Source: Leptospira tipperaryensis
GTDB taxonomy: Bacteria; Spirochaetota; Leptospiria; Leptospirales; Leptospiraceae
NCBI RefSeq assembly: GCF_001729245.1
Contig: NZ_CP015217.1
Location: 3,690,001-3,754,000, forward strand
DNA: 64,000 nucleotides
Direction of reading: 5' to 3'
The notes below the pieces were generated by a model that was not told the origin of the DNA, searched no databases, and saw only the letters and a program-made list of their open reading frames with translations. Shown in pieces: positions 32,171 through 41,127 of this stretch. The translations under genes and the position numbers were made by a program. Each line of letters opens with the position of its first letter. Positions within the stretch are counted from its first letter, which is position 1.

Positions 32171-35145
32171 CTTTTCCGTTTCATAGATATCATCGCAATG
32201 TCGTCGGAGAGTTCCGAAAAGCCGGAACTTCCGATGCTCTTTCCGGTATAAGCATCCAAGTCGTCAACGACCGCCTGAATCACCTGAGCCGGTGTTTGAT
32301 TTGCGTTTGCGGCGAGAACTTTAAACAAACGTTCCTTTCCATACATAGTTCCTTGCGGGTTTCTGGCTTCGTCAAGGCCGTCCGTGTATTGAAAGAAGAT
32401 ATCGCCCTGATCCATCTGAAACGTTTTGGGTTCGATCGTGGTTTCAAAAAAAGAATTCTCATCCATTCCAATCGGAAGACCTCCTCCGGGAAGTTCTCTT
32501 AATTTTTTTTCGGAAGAATCGTATAACAGAGGTTTGACGTGGCCCGCGGAAATGTAACGCATCTTAGCCGAACTCTGGTCGTAGATCGCGATAAAAAAAG
32601 TAACGAAAATATGATCGGGAGTATCCGAATAAAGATATTCGTTCAATTCGAGAAGAATTTTTCGAAGATCCCTTTCTCCTTTTCTAAGAATCGAACGAAC
32701 CTGAGCGCGGAACAAGGACATGACGATCGCAGGACCGACTCCGTGATTGGAGACGTCGCCGACACAAAGTGCGACTTCGGTTTTACTGAGCTCGATAAAA
32801 TCATAATAATCACCGCCGACTCCGGCCATCGCTTTGTAAAAAGCTCCAAACTCAACTGCGTTTCCGAGGTTACTCGGAAGTTTATCGGGAAGAAGACGTT
32901 TCTGGATTTCCTCAGCCGCAAGAAGTTCGCCTTTCATCTCTTCTCTGTCTTTTAGACCGTGGGTCATTTGATTGAGGGATTCGCTGAGAATTCCAATTTC
33001 GTCATAACCTGCCGAAGGAAATTCTACGTTGAGATTTCCTTTCCCGACTTCTTCAGTTTTATTTATGATCACTTTGATTCGTTTCGCCGCGACCCATGCG
33101 AGAAGATACGCGAGTAAAACGGCAAAACCGCCGATCAAAGCCGTATAACGCAGAAGTTCTTCGCGGTTCTGACGGATCTTACGTAAACCTTCGGTTCGAT
33201 CTAGAAGAACGATATTGTATCCTAGGTGATTTTTGAGGAGAAGATCGTAACCGAGTCCCTTTGTTTCCCCTTCGATGTCGCTTAACAACGGAGTGGAATC
33301 CAGAGCCCACATCCACTCTTCTGCTTCGCTCCTACTTCGGATTAAAATTCCTGAATCTAAAATCGGAAGTTTGGACTTGGGAAGTTCGGTTTCCGAGTTT
33401 CCGCTCAAAATCCATTCTCGGAGAAGAGTCCATTTTTTCTTCGTAAGTTTTCTTTCCTCTTCGTCTTTCCAATATCTTCTCATCGAATTGGAATCGGAAC
33501 GATAGGGAAGAAACGCAAATTCATCCAGAGCAGCTTCTCGCAGTCCTGCAATCGTATCCGGAACTTGAAAAAGAGCGAGCTGACTCCAATCGTCTTTGTT
33601 CGCTTCCAAACGTTCCAAGGATTCTCGCACTTCCTCGGCTTTGGCTTCCAAAGAACGGATCCTTTCCTGAATCTCTTCCGGCGAAATTTTAGTTTCATCG
33701 GCCTTTGCCGGCATTACTTCCTTTTTGCGCCAGAGAAGAAGCTCTTCGTTTAATGATTTTGATTGGACACTCAAGGAATTTTTTTCCGATTTCCAATCTT
33801 CTTCCCATTTTTTCTGAGCCTTTTTATAAGGATTCAATTCTTCTAATTTAGTTTCTCTGCGTTTTAAGATCTTTTTATACTGAGAATATAAATTCTTAAA
33901 TTCGGAATCGGAGGAAGGTTTTGTCTTTCCCGTTTTTCTCAGCTCGGAAAGACGCCCCTTCAATGTTTGAGAAAGTTCTCCTAGGTTTAGGGAGAATTTT
34001 TTATCTTCCTCTAAATATTCTTTCCAGCCGCTTAAATTTTCGGAAATCTCGTTTGCAAGAATTTTGGATCTTTCTGCGGTTCCCGGATTTCGAAATACGG
34101 AACGATACGAGACTTCGTATTGTCTTCCGCCGACCTCGTAGTTTTCGGGTTCTCCATATTCTTGAATTACCTTTAGTATATCTTGATTTTGGAATAAACC
34201 GGCGCGGCTTTCCTCAAACTCTCTCAGGCTCAGTAACTTTTTTCCGGTCCCAGAAGACTGAGGGAACAACAAACCGGTGTCCAGAGTTTGTTTTCCGGAA
34301 GCGTCATAGGCGAGAATTCGAACCTTATCCGGAAGAAGACCCAAGGAGGCAATTTTATCCTTGTAAGCGCCTCTAAAAAAATTCTGAAGCGTTTTTGTAA
34401 GAGCTGTTTCACCTAACGCGGATTTATTTTCTAAACCTGGAATATCCTTGCTCAGGGTTTTACTTTCTTTCAAAAGGATTTCTTTTTCGGAAATTAAAGT
34501 ATTCTTCTTTTTAGAATCGGATTCGGAAGCTGAGATTTCGGTTTCCAAATTCTTCAACTCTTCTTCGATTTCTTCAATCCTTGCGTTCGCGGATTCTACG
34601 TTTATTCTTGCGGACGCGGTTTGTTTGGCCAGACTCAACATCTTTTCATAAAGTTTAGAATCGATAGGAGCCCCGTTTTCTTTTCTCAATTCTCCCTTTA
34701 CCTTGTTTTCAAATTCTTGAATTTCCTTTTCGGAAAGATAACGAGTGAAATAAGTATCCACCGATTTATGATAATAATTGTATTTTACTTTTAAACCTAT
34801 GGACGCGCCGAAAGATTTGAGAGCTCCGAAAAGTCCGCCTTCTTTTTGAAGAACCTTTCTTTTGAACTTACTAAGTTGTTGTTTTTTTTCTTTGACTCGA
34901 ATCTTAAATTCTTCGATCAAAATCAAACTGTGACTCAGGTTTTCGAGATCCAAAACCGCGCTATTCACGTATTCGAGAGGAGCCTTGAGTTCCGAGTTCA
35001 TCTTTTCTTCCAAGGCATTCTTCTGTTGATTGTAATAGATGACGGAAGTGATCGCGAGAATGGAGACGACAAGAATCGCCGTAAAAAAAGATAACTTAGC
35101 TCGGATGCCCGGAAGGAATTTCCGAAGGACTTTACTTCGAATCAT
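32167..35145 (-). CDS. RsbU-type PP2C phosphatase with huge sensor region
   Basis: 992 residues. TM1 at about 16-37, a very long extracytoplasmic region of roughly 610 residues rich in Lys/Glu coiled coil, TM2 ([19 protein letters not shown]), a HAMP domain ([16 protein letters not shown]), then the SpoIIE/PP2C domain: [55 protein letters not shown]. It should dephosphorylate the STAS protein encoded beside it. ATG 35145 has GAGG eight bases upstream and overlaps the HATPase gene by 14 bases. Most sensor regions of this class are 150-300 residues. Confidence 0.9.
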   Translation of the reverse strand: MIRSKVLRKFLPGIRAKLSFFTAILVVSILAITSVIYYNQQKNALEEKMNSELKAPLEYVNSAVLDLENLSHSLILIEEFKIRVKEKKQQLSKFKRKVLQKEGGLFGALKSFGASIGLKVKYNYYHKSVDTYFTRYLSEKEIQEFENKVKGELRKENGAPIDSKLYEKMLSLAKQTASARINVESANARIEEIEEELKNLETEISASESDSKKKNTLISEKEILLKESKTLSKDIPGLENKSALGETALTKTLQNFFRGAYKDKIASLGLLPDKVRILAYDASGKQTLDTGLLFPQSSGTGKKLLSLREFEESRAGLFQNQDILKVIQEYGEPENYEVGGRQYEVSYRSVFRNPGTAERSKILANEISENLSGWKEYLEEDKKFSLNLGELSQTLKGRLSELRKTGKTKPSSDSEFKNLYSQYKKILKRRETKLEELNPYKKAQKKWEEDWKSEKNSLSVQSKSLNEELLLWRKKEVMPAKADETKISPEEIQERIRSLEAKAEEVRESLERLEANKDDWSQLALFQVPDTIAGLREAALDEFAFLPYRSDSNSMRRYWKDEEERKLTKKKWTLLREWILSGNSETELPKSKLPILDSGILIRSRSEAEEWMWALDSTPLLSDIEGETKGLGYDLLLKNHLGYNIVLLDRTEGLRKIRQNREELLRYTALIGGFAVLLAYLLAWVAAKRIKVIINKTEEVGKGNLNVEFPSAGYDEIGILSESLNQMTHGLKDREEMKGELLAAEEIQKRLLPDKLPSNLGNAVEFGAFYKAMAGVGGDYYDFIELSKTEVALCVGDVSNHGVGPAIVMSLFRAQVRSILRKGERDLRKILLELNEYLYSDTPDHIFVTFFIAIYDQSSAKMRYISAGHVKPLLYDSSEKKLRELPGGGLPIGMDENSFFETTIEPKTFQMDQGDIFFQYTDGLDEARNPQGTMYGKERLFKVLAANANQTPAQVIQAVVDDLDAYTGKSIGSSGFSELSDDIAMISMKRKS

Positions 35146-35569
35146 TGTCTTTCCTCGAATGAATTAAGGTGAGTCGATTTCGTTCCGGACGTTTGAGACG
35201 TCTATAACGAACCGTCATGATTTTTTTGAGGGAACGTAAACCGAAACCGCCGTCGGCTCCGGTTTCAAAAAGCTCCTTCCAAGTATCACTTTTTTTTAAT
35301 GTAGGGTCGAATGGAATTCCTTCATCCGTAATCGTAAACCGCCAAGAATTTTGATTCTTACGCATTTTGAGTTCGACGTTCGATGGATTGTTATCGGGAA
35401 AGCCGTGTTCGATCACGTTCGTAATCGCCTCGTCAAGGGCGAATACGAGCCTTCCTCGAATCAAATCGCCACATTCGTTTCCAAGAAAGTTTCGAACCTC
35501 TTCGCGCACTTTGACGAGTTCGGAAAGATCGTTCGGGAAGATGTGGATTTTTTCTTTTTTCGCATTCAT
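35132..35569 (-). CDS. RsbW-like anti-sigma kinase (HATPase)
   Basis: 145 residues, GHKL ATPase fold. Seen: N box FALDEAITNVIEHGF, G1 ITDEGIPFDP and G2 GGFGLRSLKKIM. Proteins of this type phosphorylate an STAS partner on serine and often bind a sigma factor. It sits between the STAS and phosphatase genes, eight bases after the former and overlapping the latter, so it should be the kinase of a partner switch. No sigma gene is in the operon, so the target may be elsewhere or not a sigma factor. Confidence 0.88.
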   Translation of the reverse strand: MNAKKEKIHIFPNDLSELVKVREEVRNFLGNECGDLIRGRLVFALDEAITNVIEHGFPDNNPSNVELKMRKNQNSWRFTITDEGIPFDPTLKKSDTWKELFETGADGGFGLRSLKKIMTVRYRRLKRPERNRLTLIHSRKDNDSK

Positions 35570-35577
35570 CGCGCGGC

Positions 35578-35919
35578 TCAGAATCCGGCTAACGCGTCCT
35601 TTACGGTCTCAAAAGTCCGGATCTTTTTCGTAAAATACATAAGGTCCATCGTATCCCTTACTTCTTTTTTTATATTCGAAAAAACTAATTCTCCGGATTT
35701 CTCTTTTAGGAATTTAAGAATCGAGTTCAAAACTCCGATCCCTGCCGAAGCGATATAAGAAACTCCCGAGAAATCGCAGACGATCTGAATGGAACCGTTT
35801 CCGATCGAAGACTCCAATTTGAGCTTGAGATCCGGCGCCGTCTTTGCGTCAATCTCACCTTGAATCTGAAGAATCAAAAGATTCCCTTCTTTTTTTTCCT
35901 GAATAGTAAGTGTCGCCAT
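35578..35919 (-). CDS. STAS-domain anti-anti-sigma factor (RsbV-like)
   Basis: 113 residues, a single STAS domain. The phosphorylation site reads SYIASAGIGVL, with Ser58 aligning with Ser56 of RsbV and Ser58 of SpoIIAA. The Asp normally before that serine is Ala and the following Ser/Thr is Ala, a departure from the usual DSSG/DSTG. The unphosphorylated form should bind the HATPase and free its target. It starts two bases after the stop of an unknown gene. Confidence 0.9.
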   Translation of the reverse strand: MATLTIQEKKEGNLLILQIQGEIDAKTAPDLKLKLESSIGNGSIQIVCDFSGVSYIASAGIGVLNSILKFLKEKSGELVFSNIKKEVRDTMDLMYFTKKIRTFETVKDALAGF

Positions 35920-35920
35920 T

Positions 35921-36844
35921 TTAAATTCCCTTTTTAATATCTTTCATTATATCTTTTTCACGTATGATGGCGTAGAGTCTTCGTTCCAATCCGTCGATTT
36001 CGTAATAATATTTTGAGTTCGGATCGCCTTCGAAAATATGCGCGTATTTCCTGATTCCTTGAATCGCCTTTTTGAGATTTCCCTCGAGAATTCCTTTTGT
36101 AATCAGATAGTAGAGTTCGATCGCCAAGGAATCCCTAAGATTTTCTTTAAAAAACTGATCTCGTTTTTCCAAAGCGCCAATCAGATTCTCCACCTCGGGC
36201 AAATTGTATTCCTCGGAATCGCTGAATTTTATAATATACGAAGATAATAATTTTTTACATTTGGGAAGATCGTTCGACTTCGTCGCCGTAAGAATCATAT
36301 TGTAGAGACGATGCACTTCCGTGTTCAAATAAACTTTCTGTCGGTGTGTATCAAGTTTTACGGGTTCTAAAACGCTCTTCAATTCTTCGGGAGAAAAATT
36401 TTTGATCGAATCTTCAAAGAGTTTTTCACTTTTGGATCGATTGAGTTCCCTGAATTCCGCGAGAGGTTTTTCTATGACCGAAAAAAATTCCAAAGACTCT
36501 TTGCTTTCCGCAACCGCTTCTTGTTCTTGAATCTTTTCTAAAAAGAAAATACAACTGTCTCCGACTGCTGACAAATTCTCACCCAAGGAATGCGAAACCA
36601 AACGTTTGCAGTGTAATCCGATCGTATGTACGTAAGCCGGATCTTGAGAATCGGATTGTATCTTGTCGATGATCTTGCCCGAGGTTTGAGCAGAATGCGA
36701 TTTTTCTCGCTCCCAACCCGCATACATCAACGGATCGATCAAATACTTTCGAAAATTCTTTTTTCCGGATAAGGCAAGAAGGCGAATCGTCTTGATAAAT
36801 TCTAAAGCGAGGGGTGGAGGGATTGTGTTTCTTAGATTCGGCAT
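35921..36844 (-). CDS. Unknown helical protein heading a partner-switch operon
   Basis: 307 residues; I do not recognise it. No membrane helix. Mostly helical and charged, with a conserved-looking N-terminal half (HTIGLHCKRLVSHSLGENLS) and a C-terminal helix repeat-like part (LYYLITKGILEGNLKKAIQG). It is separated from the STAS start by one base, so it is tightly coupled to the phosphorylation switch and could be its target, an output effector or an adaptor. A hairpin at 36889-36923 lies upstream of its start. Confidence 0.7.
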   Translation of the reverse strand: MPNLRNTIPPPLALEFIKTIRLLALSGKKNFRKYLIDPLMYAGWEREKSHSAQTSGKIIDKIQSDSQDPAYVHTIGLHCKRLVSHSLGENLSAVGDSCIFFLEKIQEQEAVAESKESLEFFSVIEKPLAEFRELNRSKSEKLFEDSIKNFSPEELKSVLEPVKLDTHRQKVYLNTEVHRLYNMILTATKSNDLPKCKKLLSSYIIKFSDSEEYNLPEVENLIGALEKRDQFFKENLRDSLAIELYYLITKGILEGNLKKAIQGIRKYAHIFEGDPNSKYYYEIDGLERRLYAIIREKDIMKDIKKGI

Positions 36845-36888
36845 GGGGAAGACGGGCGTTGGATGAATCGACGAAATTTTTCCTTAAT

Positions 36889-36923
36889 TTCCGTTCGTAC
36901 CGTTAGGTGTTAACGGTACGGAA
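36889..36923. promoter_or_regulatory. Long imperfect palindrome before the switch operon
   Basis: TACCGTTA (36898-36905) pairs with TAACGGTA (36911-36918); after a four-base bulge, TTCCG (36889-36893) pairs with CGGAA (36919-36923). It lies 45 bases upstream of the operon start. It could be an operator or a transcript hairpin. Confidence 0.6.
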
Positions 36924-37049
36924 GAATCCCGACTTATTTAAGAGAGTTCTGCAAATTGTAAAGTAAAAAGAAACCTCGTTGAGAAAATCAAACGATAGAA
37001 TGAGAGGACATATTTCCGTTTCAATTTTATTAGAGAAATACGTCGAAAC

Positions 37050-37409
37050 TCAACATATCAATTCCACGAGATATCCATCGGGATCCTTGAAGTAAATCGA
37101 ACGAACCAAACCGTGATCCACTATTTCAGAAACTTCCATTTCCAATCGATGAAGTTCGTCCTTGGCTCGGTCAAAAGAATCCGGATCTACTCGAAAAGCG
37201 ATATGATCCAAGAGATGTCTTGACGTATTCTCCTCTCCTTTTTTTAGACTCGATATCACCAGAGAAATATTATCTAATTTTAATGTTTTAATATTCTTTT
37301 GATCTGAGTCCTCGAGACTCATTCCGAAAAGCGTCCTGTAAAAAGCGACGCTCGTTTCCGGATTTTCGGAGGAGATTCCGATATGATCCAAGTATTGTAA
37401 CTTCAACAT
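37050..37409 (-). CDS. VOC/glyoxalase-fold protein
   Basis: 119 residues. Seen: YLDHIGISSENPETSVAFYR at the start, LLDHIAFRVD in the middle and YFKDPDGYLVELIC at the end, the paired beta-alpha-beta modules of the vicinal oxygen chelate fold. Metal ligands His (DHIG), His (DHIA) and Glu (VELI) are in the usual places. Substrate unknown; glyoxalase or resistance proteins are typical. I start at ATG 37409, with GAGG nine bases upstream; the longer frame from 37484 overlaps the preceding gene. Third gene of the sigma factor unit. Confidence 0.85.
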   Translation of the reverse strand: MLKLQYLDHIGISSENPETSVAFYRTLFGMSLEDSDQKNIKTLKLDNISLVISSLKKGEENTSRHLLDHIAFRVDPDSFDRAKDELHRLEMEVSEIVDHGLVRSIYFKDPDGYLVELIC

Positions 37410-37410
37410 C

Positions 37411-37716
37411 TTATCTTTCCTCTTTCGATCCTCTTCCTTCCATACGACGGCGAACTCTTTGTTTCCAACGTCTTCCCCTTCCATGTCCTCCTCCCCTGTG
37501 CCATCCGAATCCAGGTTTGATCAAGAGGTGAGACAATACGAGAAGCCCGCAAGCCTGCCAATAATCGATCGTAGTCAAACCGAAAATCGCGGGCATAAGC
37601 CAATTCCAGAGCTGCCAAACGAGAGCTCCGATACCGAAAACGATGATCGGTATAAAAAGGATTCTTCCTAAAAAGAAACCTTTTCTGCAATGGTGATGTT
37701 TCATTTCTGATTCCAT
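37411..37716 (-). CDS. Small membrane protein beside an ECF sigma factor
   Basis: 101 residues. N-terminal MKHHHCRKG, then two hydrophobic segments (ILFIPIIVFGIGALVWQLW and QACGLLVLSHLLI) and a strongly basic and acidic C-terminal tail (GRGRRWKQRVRRRMEGRG). It lies 15 bases after the sigma factor gene and 1 base before the VOC gene. A small two-helix protein in that position could hold or sense for the sigma factor, but no anti-sigma motif is visible. The HHHC cluster could bind metal. AAGGA lies about 11 bases before ATG 37716. Confidence 0.65.
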   Translation of the reverse strand: MESEMKHHHCRKGFFLGRILFIPIIVFGIGALVWQLWNWLMPAIFGLTTIDYWQACGLLVLSHLLIKPGFGWHRGGGHGRGRRWKQRVRRRMEGRGSKEER

Positions 37717-37731
37717 ATAAAATTCTATCCT

Positions 37732-38265
37732 TTAAAAATTTTCGAGGAATAAGGATTTTAAATCTTTGAGCCTTCGATTTAAGAATTCTTTTGCGTAAGT
37801 CTTTCGAGCCGAAAGAGTTCCTTCGGGAATTCCCGTTTCCAATGAAAGTTCTTGGAACGTCTTTCCTTCAAAAGAATTTTGAACAAAGGCAAATTTCTGA
37901 TCCGCGGGAAGTTCATCGATCGCGATCGCTAATTCTTCCAAGAGCAGAGTTCTATAAAATTCTTTTTCCGGATTGGGAGCCGTATCGGGGAGATAAGAGT
38001 CCAACAAAAATTCTTCACCTAACGCGGATTGACGATACTGTCCGGATTTTCGTTTTCGATACCAATCCTTGACCTTATTTCTCAAAACTGCGTACGTGTA
38101 AGCGATAACGTTCTCTATCTCGCCGGCGGCGTTCATTTCACCGAGAGCGGATACGAAAGATTCTTGAAGCAGGTCTTCCGCTTCTTCCGGATCCGCGACG
38201 CGGTACCGTATCCAAGCGAGAATCTTCCTTCTTTCTCTGCGGTAGAATTGTTCCAATGAAGCCAA
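37732..38265 (-). CDS. ECF-type RNA polymerase sigma factor
   Basis: 177 residues. Region 2: LAWIRYRVADPEEAEDLLQE then SFVSAL, and YAVLRNKVKDWYRKRKSG. Region 4: LPADQKFAFVQNSFEGKTFQ followed by ELSLETGIPEGTLSARKTYA. The acid linker between regions is normal for this class. The only start near the conserved N-terminus is TTG 38265, with AGGA about 12 bases before it; no ATG is available in frame. First gene of a unit with a small membrane protein and a VOC protein. Confidence 0.88.
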   Translation of the reverse strand: MASLEQFYRRERRKILAWIRYRVADPEEAEDLLQESFVSALGEMNAAGEIENVIAYTYAVLRNKVKDWYRKRKSGQYRQSALGEEFLLDSYLPDTAPNPEKEFYRTLLLEELAIAIDELPADQKFAFVQNSFEGKTFQELSLETGIPEGTLSARKTYAKEFLNRRLKDLKSLFLENF

Positions 38266-38772
38266 AGTTTTTCTTGATTCCTCGAAATCGAAGTCGTTTG
38301 AAACGGGAAATCCCTGGATTTTTTTAATCCGAAATCGGAATTTTTCAAAAAAATCGATTTTGTTTTATAAGGCTTATGACCGAAGGATTCTTATCAAAGT
38401 GGAAAAAATTTTACAAACTCGGTCCCATTCCTTTAGGATCGCAGATTTTCCAATTTAGGGTCTTCTATCAAAATCTCAGACTTTAAACCGAACAAAACAT
38501 CGATTGATTCTCTTCAAATGAGGAAGTTTTTTTGAGAAAGTATTCCTTTCGAAAAGGCCTTTCTTTCTTGAGATTCGAATGAAAAAGGAAACTTCATTCG
38601 ATAAATTGAATCACGTCTCCAAATCCCGAAGAATTTTCTTTTTCGTAAAAAACTGAGGATAAAAAAGAGTTTGTTCTCTCCGGTTTACGAAGAGAATTTT
38701 TGGACGGAACTCCGAACTCTTGAAGAAAGTTTCCTCCAAAAGAAAAAACAAAAGTCCCAGGATATCTGAAAT

Positions 38773-38787
38773 CGGACTTCAAGTCCG
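38773..38787. repeat. CGGACTTCAAGTCCG palindrome, copy 1
   Basis: Seven-base arms around one base. An identical 15-mer occurs at 55383-55397, also in intergenic DNA. Confidence 0.65.
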
Positions 38788-38813
38788 CTGCAAGAAGAAT
38801 TTCAGAAGAACCC

Positions 38814-38835
38814 CTTTGTCGGAACAACGACAAAG
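38814..38835 (-). terminator. Hairpin after the SDR gene
   Basis: CTTTGTCG and CGACAAAG form a perfect 8-bp stem with a six-base loop, nine bases after the SDR stop on the minus strand. There is no T-run, so termination is uncertain. Confidence 0.4.
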
Positions 38836-38843
38836 AAGAGAAT

Positions 38844-39812
38844 TCAAACTCCGAGAACAGGCATTTCCGCCAAACCATCCCGAACGGTAAGAAGAGGTTT
38901 GTAACCAAGATCCTTTTTCGCGTTGTCGATTTTGATCGTGCAGTCTCTCGACATGATACTCGCGCTAAAACGGGTAAGAGGCGGCTCGTTTTGAATTCTA
39001 AAAAGTTTCCAAACTCCTTCTATGATTCTCGCGAGAGAACGAGCAAGCCAGCCCGGGATGGAACGATTTGGTGGAACGATCTTCTGAGTCAAAAGAAGAG
39101 AACTTAGAAAATTACGAAATTTGAATGTTTCATCGTCGGTAATAAAATAAGCTTTTCCACCTTGTCCTTTCGAAAGAGAAAGGTCGATCGCGTGAACTAA
39201 ATTATAAATATGGGTAGTGTTCGTAAGTGCGTTTCCTTGATCGATCCAAGAAAAACTACCGTCGTTGATCATCTTTAAAAGAACGGGAAGTACGGTTTTA
39301 TCACCGGGACCCCAGATCAAACGAGGTCGAAGAGAAAGAGTTTGCATCTCCGAAGAGTTGGCTTTGAGAACGAGTTTTTCAGCTTCTGCCTTTGTGCGAG
39401 AATAAGGAAAGGGAGAATTTTTTTCCGGATAAGGATACGATTCGTCGATATCAATCATCGCTTGTCCGTAAAAGAGAGCGGCCTCGGTTCCGATGAAGAT
39501 AAATTTTTTGACGCCTGCTTTTTTAGCCGCCTCCAGAAGTTGCACCGTTCCTTCCACATTGACTTTCCAAAAATCTTCGAAAGGTCCCCATTGCTCCACA
39601 TACGCGGCGCTGTGAATCACGACGTCGATCCCTTTCAAAGAATCCGGCTTCACGGAATTCAACTCAGAACGGATCGGTTCACCCCCCGCTTTTCGAATCA
39701 CAGCGTCGGTCTTTTCCGAACGGGACATCGCCTTTACGGAATGATTTTTAGATAGAATGCGAGTTGCGGCCTCTCCTACAAAACCGGAAGCGCCTGTGAT
39801 AAATAGATTCAT
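38844..39812 (-). CDS. Extended SDR, NAD-dependent epimerase/3-beta-HSD-like
   Basis: 322 residues. Rossmann motif TGASGFVG at the N-terminus, NVEGTVQLLEAA, and active-site Tyr/Lys in PYSRTKAEAEKLV. The region SLRPRLIWGPGD and the later THIYNLVHAIDLS are typical of the 3-beta-hydroxysteroid dehydrogenase-like branch. Substrate unknown. A TetR gene lies 77 bases upstream on the same strand, with a TetR-like palindrome in the gap, so it is probably the regulated target. CTCC complement (GGAG) lies close to the start. Confidence 0.88.
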   Translation of the reverse strand: MNLFITGASGFVGEAATRILSKNHSVKAMSRSEKTDAVIRKAGGEPIRSELNSVKPDSLKGIDVVIHSAAYVEQWGPFEDFWKVNVEGTVQLLEAAKKAGVKKFIFIGTEAALFYGQAMIDIDESYPYPEKNSPFPYSRTKAEAEKLVLKANSSEMQTLSLRPRLIWGPGDKTVLPVLLKMINDGSFSWIDQGNALTNTTHIYNLVHAIDLSLSKGQGGKAYFITDDETFKFRNFLSSLLLTQKIVPPNRSIPGWLARSLARIIEGVWKLFRIQNEPPLTRFSASIMSRDCTIKIDNAKKDLGYKPLLTVRDGLAEMPVLGV

Positions 39813-39832
39813 TCTTTCTCCTCAAAATTAAC

Positions 39833-39848
39833 TAGATAGATCGCTCTA
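39833..39848. promoter_or_regulatory. Probable TetR operator before the SDR gene
   Basis: TAGATAGA and TCGCTCTA form a 16-bp imperfect palindrome (6 of 8 pairs), of the TAGA-n8-TCTA type bound by LmrA/YxaF-like TetR proteins. It sits between the TetR gene and the SDR start. Confidence 0.5.
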
Positions 39849-39889
39849 CCAACTGGATTCTAAAAGTAAAATCAGTCAAGAAAATTCTC

Positions 39890-40468
39890 TCAAATAGGAA
39901 TCAATGTATTCAGAACCACTTCCAATTGCTTCCGAACGGCGTGTAAGGGCGCAATGCTACGATGAGCCCGACAAAGCACCAAGGCGCCTTCGACGGCCGC
40001 CAAAAGCAAGGTTGCTACGGATTCTACTCGAGTTTCTTCCAATCCCGATTTCAGAAGAACGTTTTGGAGAAGGTTTTGCCACTTGAAATATGTCTCCGAA
40101 CAAACCTTCTGAATTCGATCATTCTCCGCGGCAACTTCGAGGACGACCGTCGCGATCGGACAACCTTTTTGAAATCCGGATTCTTCCAATTCCTGCGCGA
40201 GGTGATCGGTAAATTCCTGAAGCACTCCAAAAAGATCCGTGTGATGTGCGACGGCGGCTTCGATCTGTTTTTCGAGCCTTTCTCCCGCGCTCGAAATCGC
40301 CGCGGCAGTCAATTCTTCCTTTCCATTTGGAAAATGGTGATACAAAGAACCGCTCGGTGTGTCGCTTAACTTTAAAATGTCTTTCAACCCCGTCCCGTGA
40401 TATCCCTTCTCTTGTAAAAGTTGGGCCGTAGTTTGGATCAATCGTTCCCTGGAGCTGAGTGGTTCCAT
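39890..40468 (-). CDS. TetR-family regulator, LmrA/YxaF type
   Basis: 192 residues. DNA-binding domain: RERLIQTTAQLLQEKGYHGT, GLKDILKLSDTPSGSLYHHF then PNGKEEL, the signature of the LmrA/YxaF group. The C-terminal domain carries GCPIATVVLEVAAE, also typical. Ligands of this group include flavonoids and drugs; none can be read here. Probable target is the SDR gene downstream. Confidence 0.88.
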   Translation of the reverse strand: MEPLSSRERLIQTTAQLLQEKGYHGTGLKDILKLSDTPSGSLYHHFPNGKEELTAAAISSAGERLEKQIEAAVAHHTDLFGVLQEFTDHLAQELEESGFQKGCPIATVVLEVAAENDRIQKVCSETYFKWQNLLQNVLLKSGLEETRVESVATLLLAAVEGALVLCRAHRSIAPLHAVRKQLEVVLNTLIPI

Positions 40469-40500
40469 TTGTTAACGATGCGAGTTGGTCGATTTTTCTG

Positions 40501-41127
40501 TCAAGGTGAGTTCGAATTCTTCAAATTCTCCCGCATCCAACGACCAATAGTTTTGGAATTCTCGTCCGGCATTTTTTCGAGTTTATCCGCCACTCGGGTC
40601 TGAAATTCGACGGATTTATTCTGACTCAGTTTAAACTTTCCTTCCAACTTCGTGACTTCGATTTGAAATGCAACGAGACCTTTGATCGTCCTTAAAAAGT
40701 AAGGATCTTCGAAATCCAATTTCCAGTCCGGCGAAGGTTTGATTTCGTAAGAAGCGACGAGTTGGGTAATTCTCTCCTGAGTTTGAAGATCATCCAAAAA
40801 ACTTAGATTCCCCGCTACATGAACGGCAGCGTAATTCCAAGTCGGAACAACATGCGCTTCCCCGGTCCAGGCTGGAGAAACGTAACAATGGGCCCCCGGA
40901 AAGACGACCAAAACCGGTCCTTTGATTTTTTTCCAGTGATCGTTGGCGCGAGCGAAGTGCCCAAAAAGAAAAAGTTTTCCGGATTCATTCTTCTCGGGAT
41001 GAAATACGAGATGACTCGCTTCCAAAGAAGCATCCGAACCGGAGGTAACAATTCCGAACGGATTTTCTCGGATAAAGGAGATCAATTTGTTTTCGTCTGT
41101 TTCTTCAAACGCTTTTGGAATATACAT
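40501..41127 (-). CDS. PaiB-like FMN-binding protein
   Basis: 208 residues. Seen: MYIPKAFEETD at the start, FGHFARANDHWK, FPGAHCYVSPAWT and VPTWNYAAVHVAG, the conserved blocks of the PaiB/FMN-binding split-barrel family. Bacillus PaiB acts as a transcriptional regulator of protease and sporulation genes; some relatives may be flavin enzymes. Both options stand. It lies upstream of the TetR gene on the same strand with a gap of 32 bases. Confidence 0.88.
   Translation of the reverse strand: MYIPKAFEETDENKLISFIRENPFGIVTSGSDASLEASHLVFHPEKNESGKLFLFGHFARANDHWKKIKGPVLVVFPGAHCYVSPAWTGEAHVVPTWNYAAVHVAGNLSFLDDLQTQERITQLVASYEIKPSPDWKLDFEDPYFLRTIKGLVAFQIEVTKLEGKFKLSQNKSVEFQTRVADKLEKMPDENSKTIGRWMRENLKNSNSP

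Larger units (their letters stand above)
38266..38843. other. Intergenic region with hairpins
   Basis: No gene accepted. Seen: the 15-base palindrome CGGACTTCAAGTCCG at 38773-38787, an 8-bp hairpin CTTTGTCG/CGACAAAG at 38814-38835 just after the SDR stop, and small TCCGA/TCGGA hairpins near 38330. An open frame at 38594-38908 overlaps the SDR gene and runs through the palindrome; I reject it. Confidence 0.5.

Noticed and set aside
38594..38908. Minus-strand 104-codon frame
   Set aside because: Overlaps the SDR gene in another frame and contains the palindrome; no domain.
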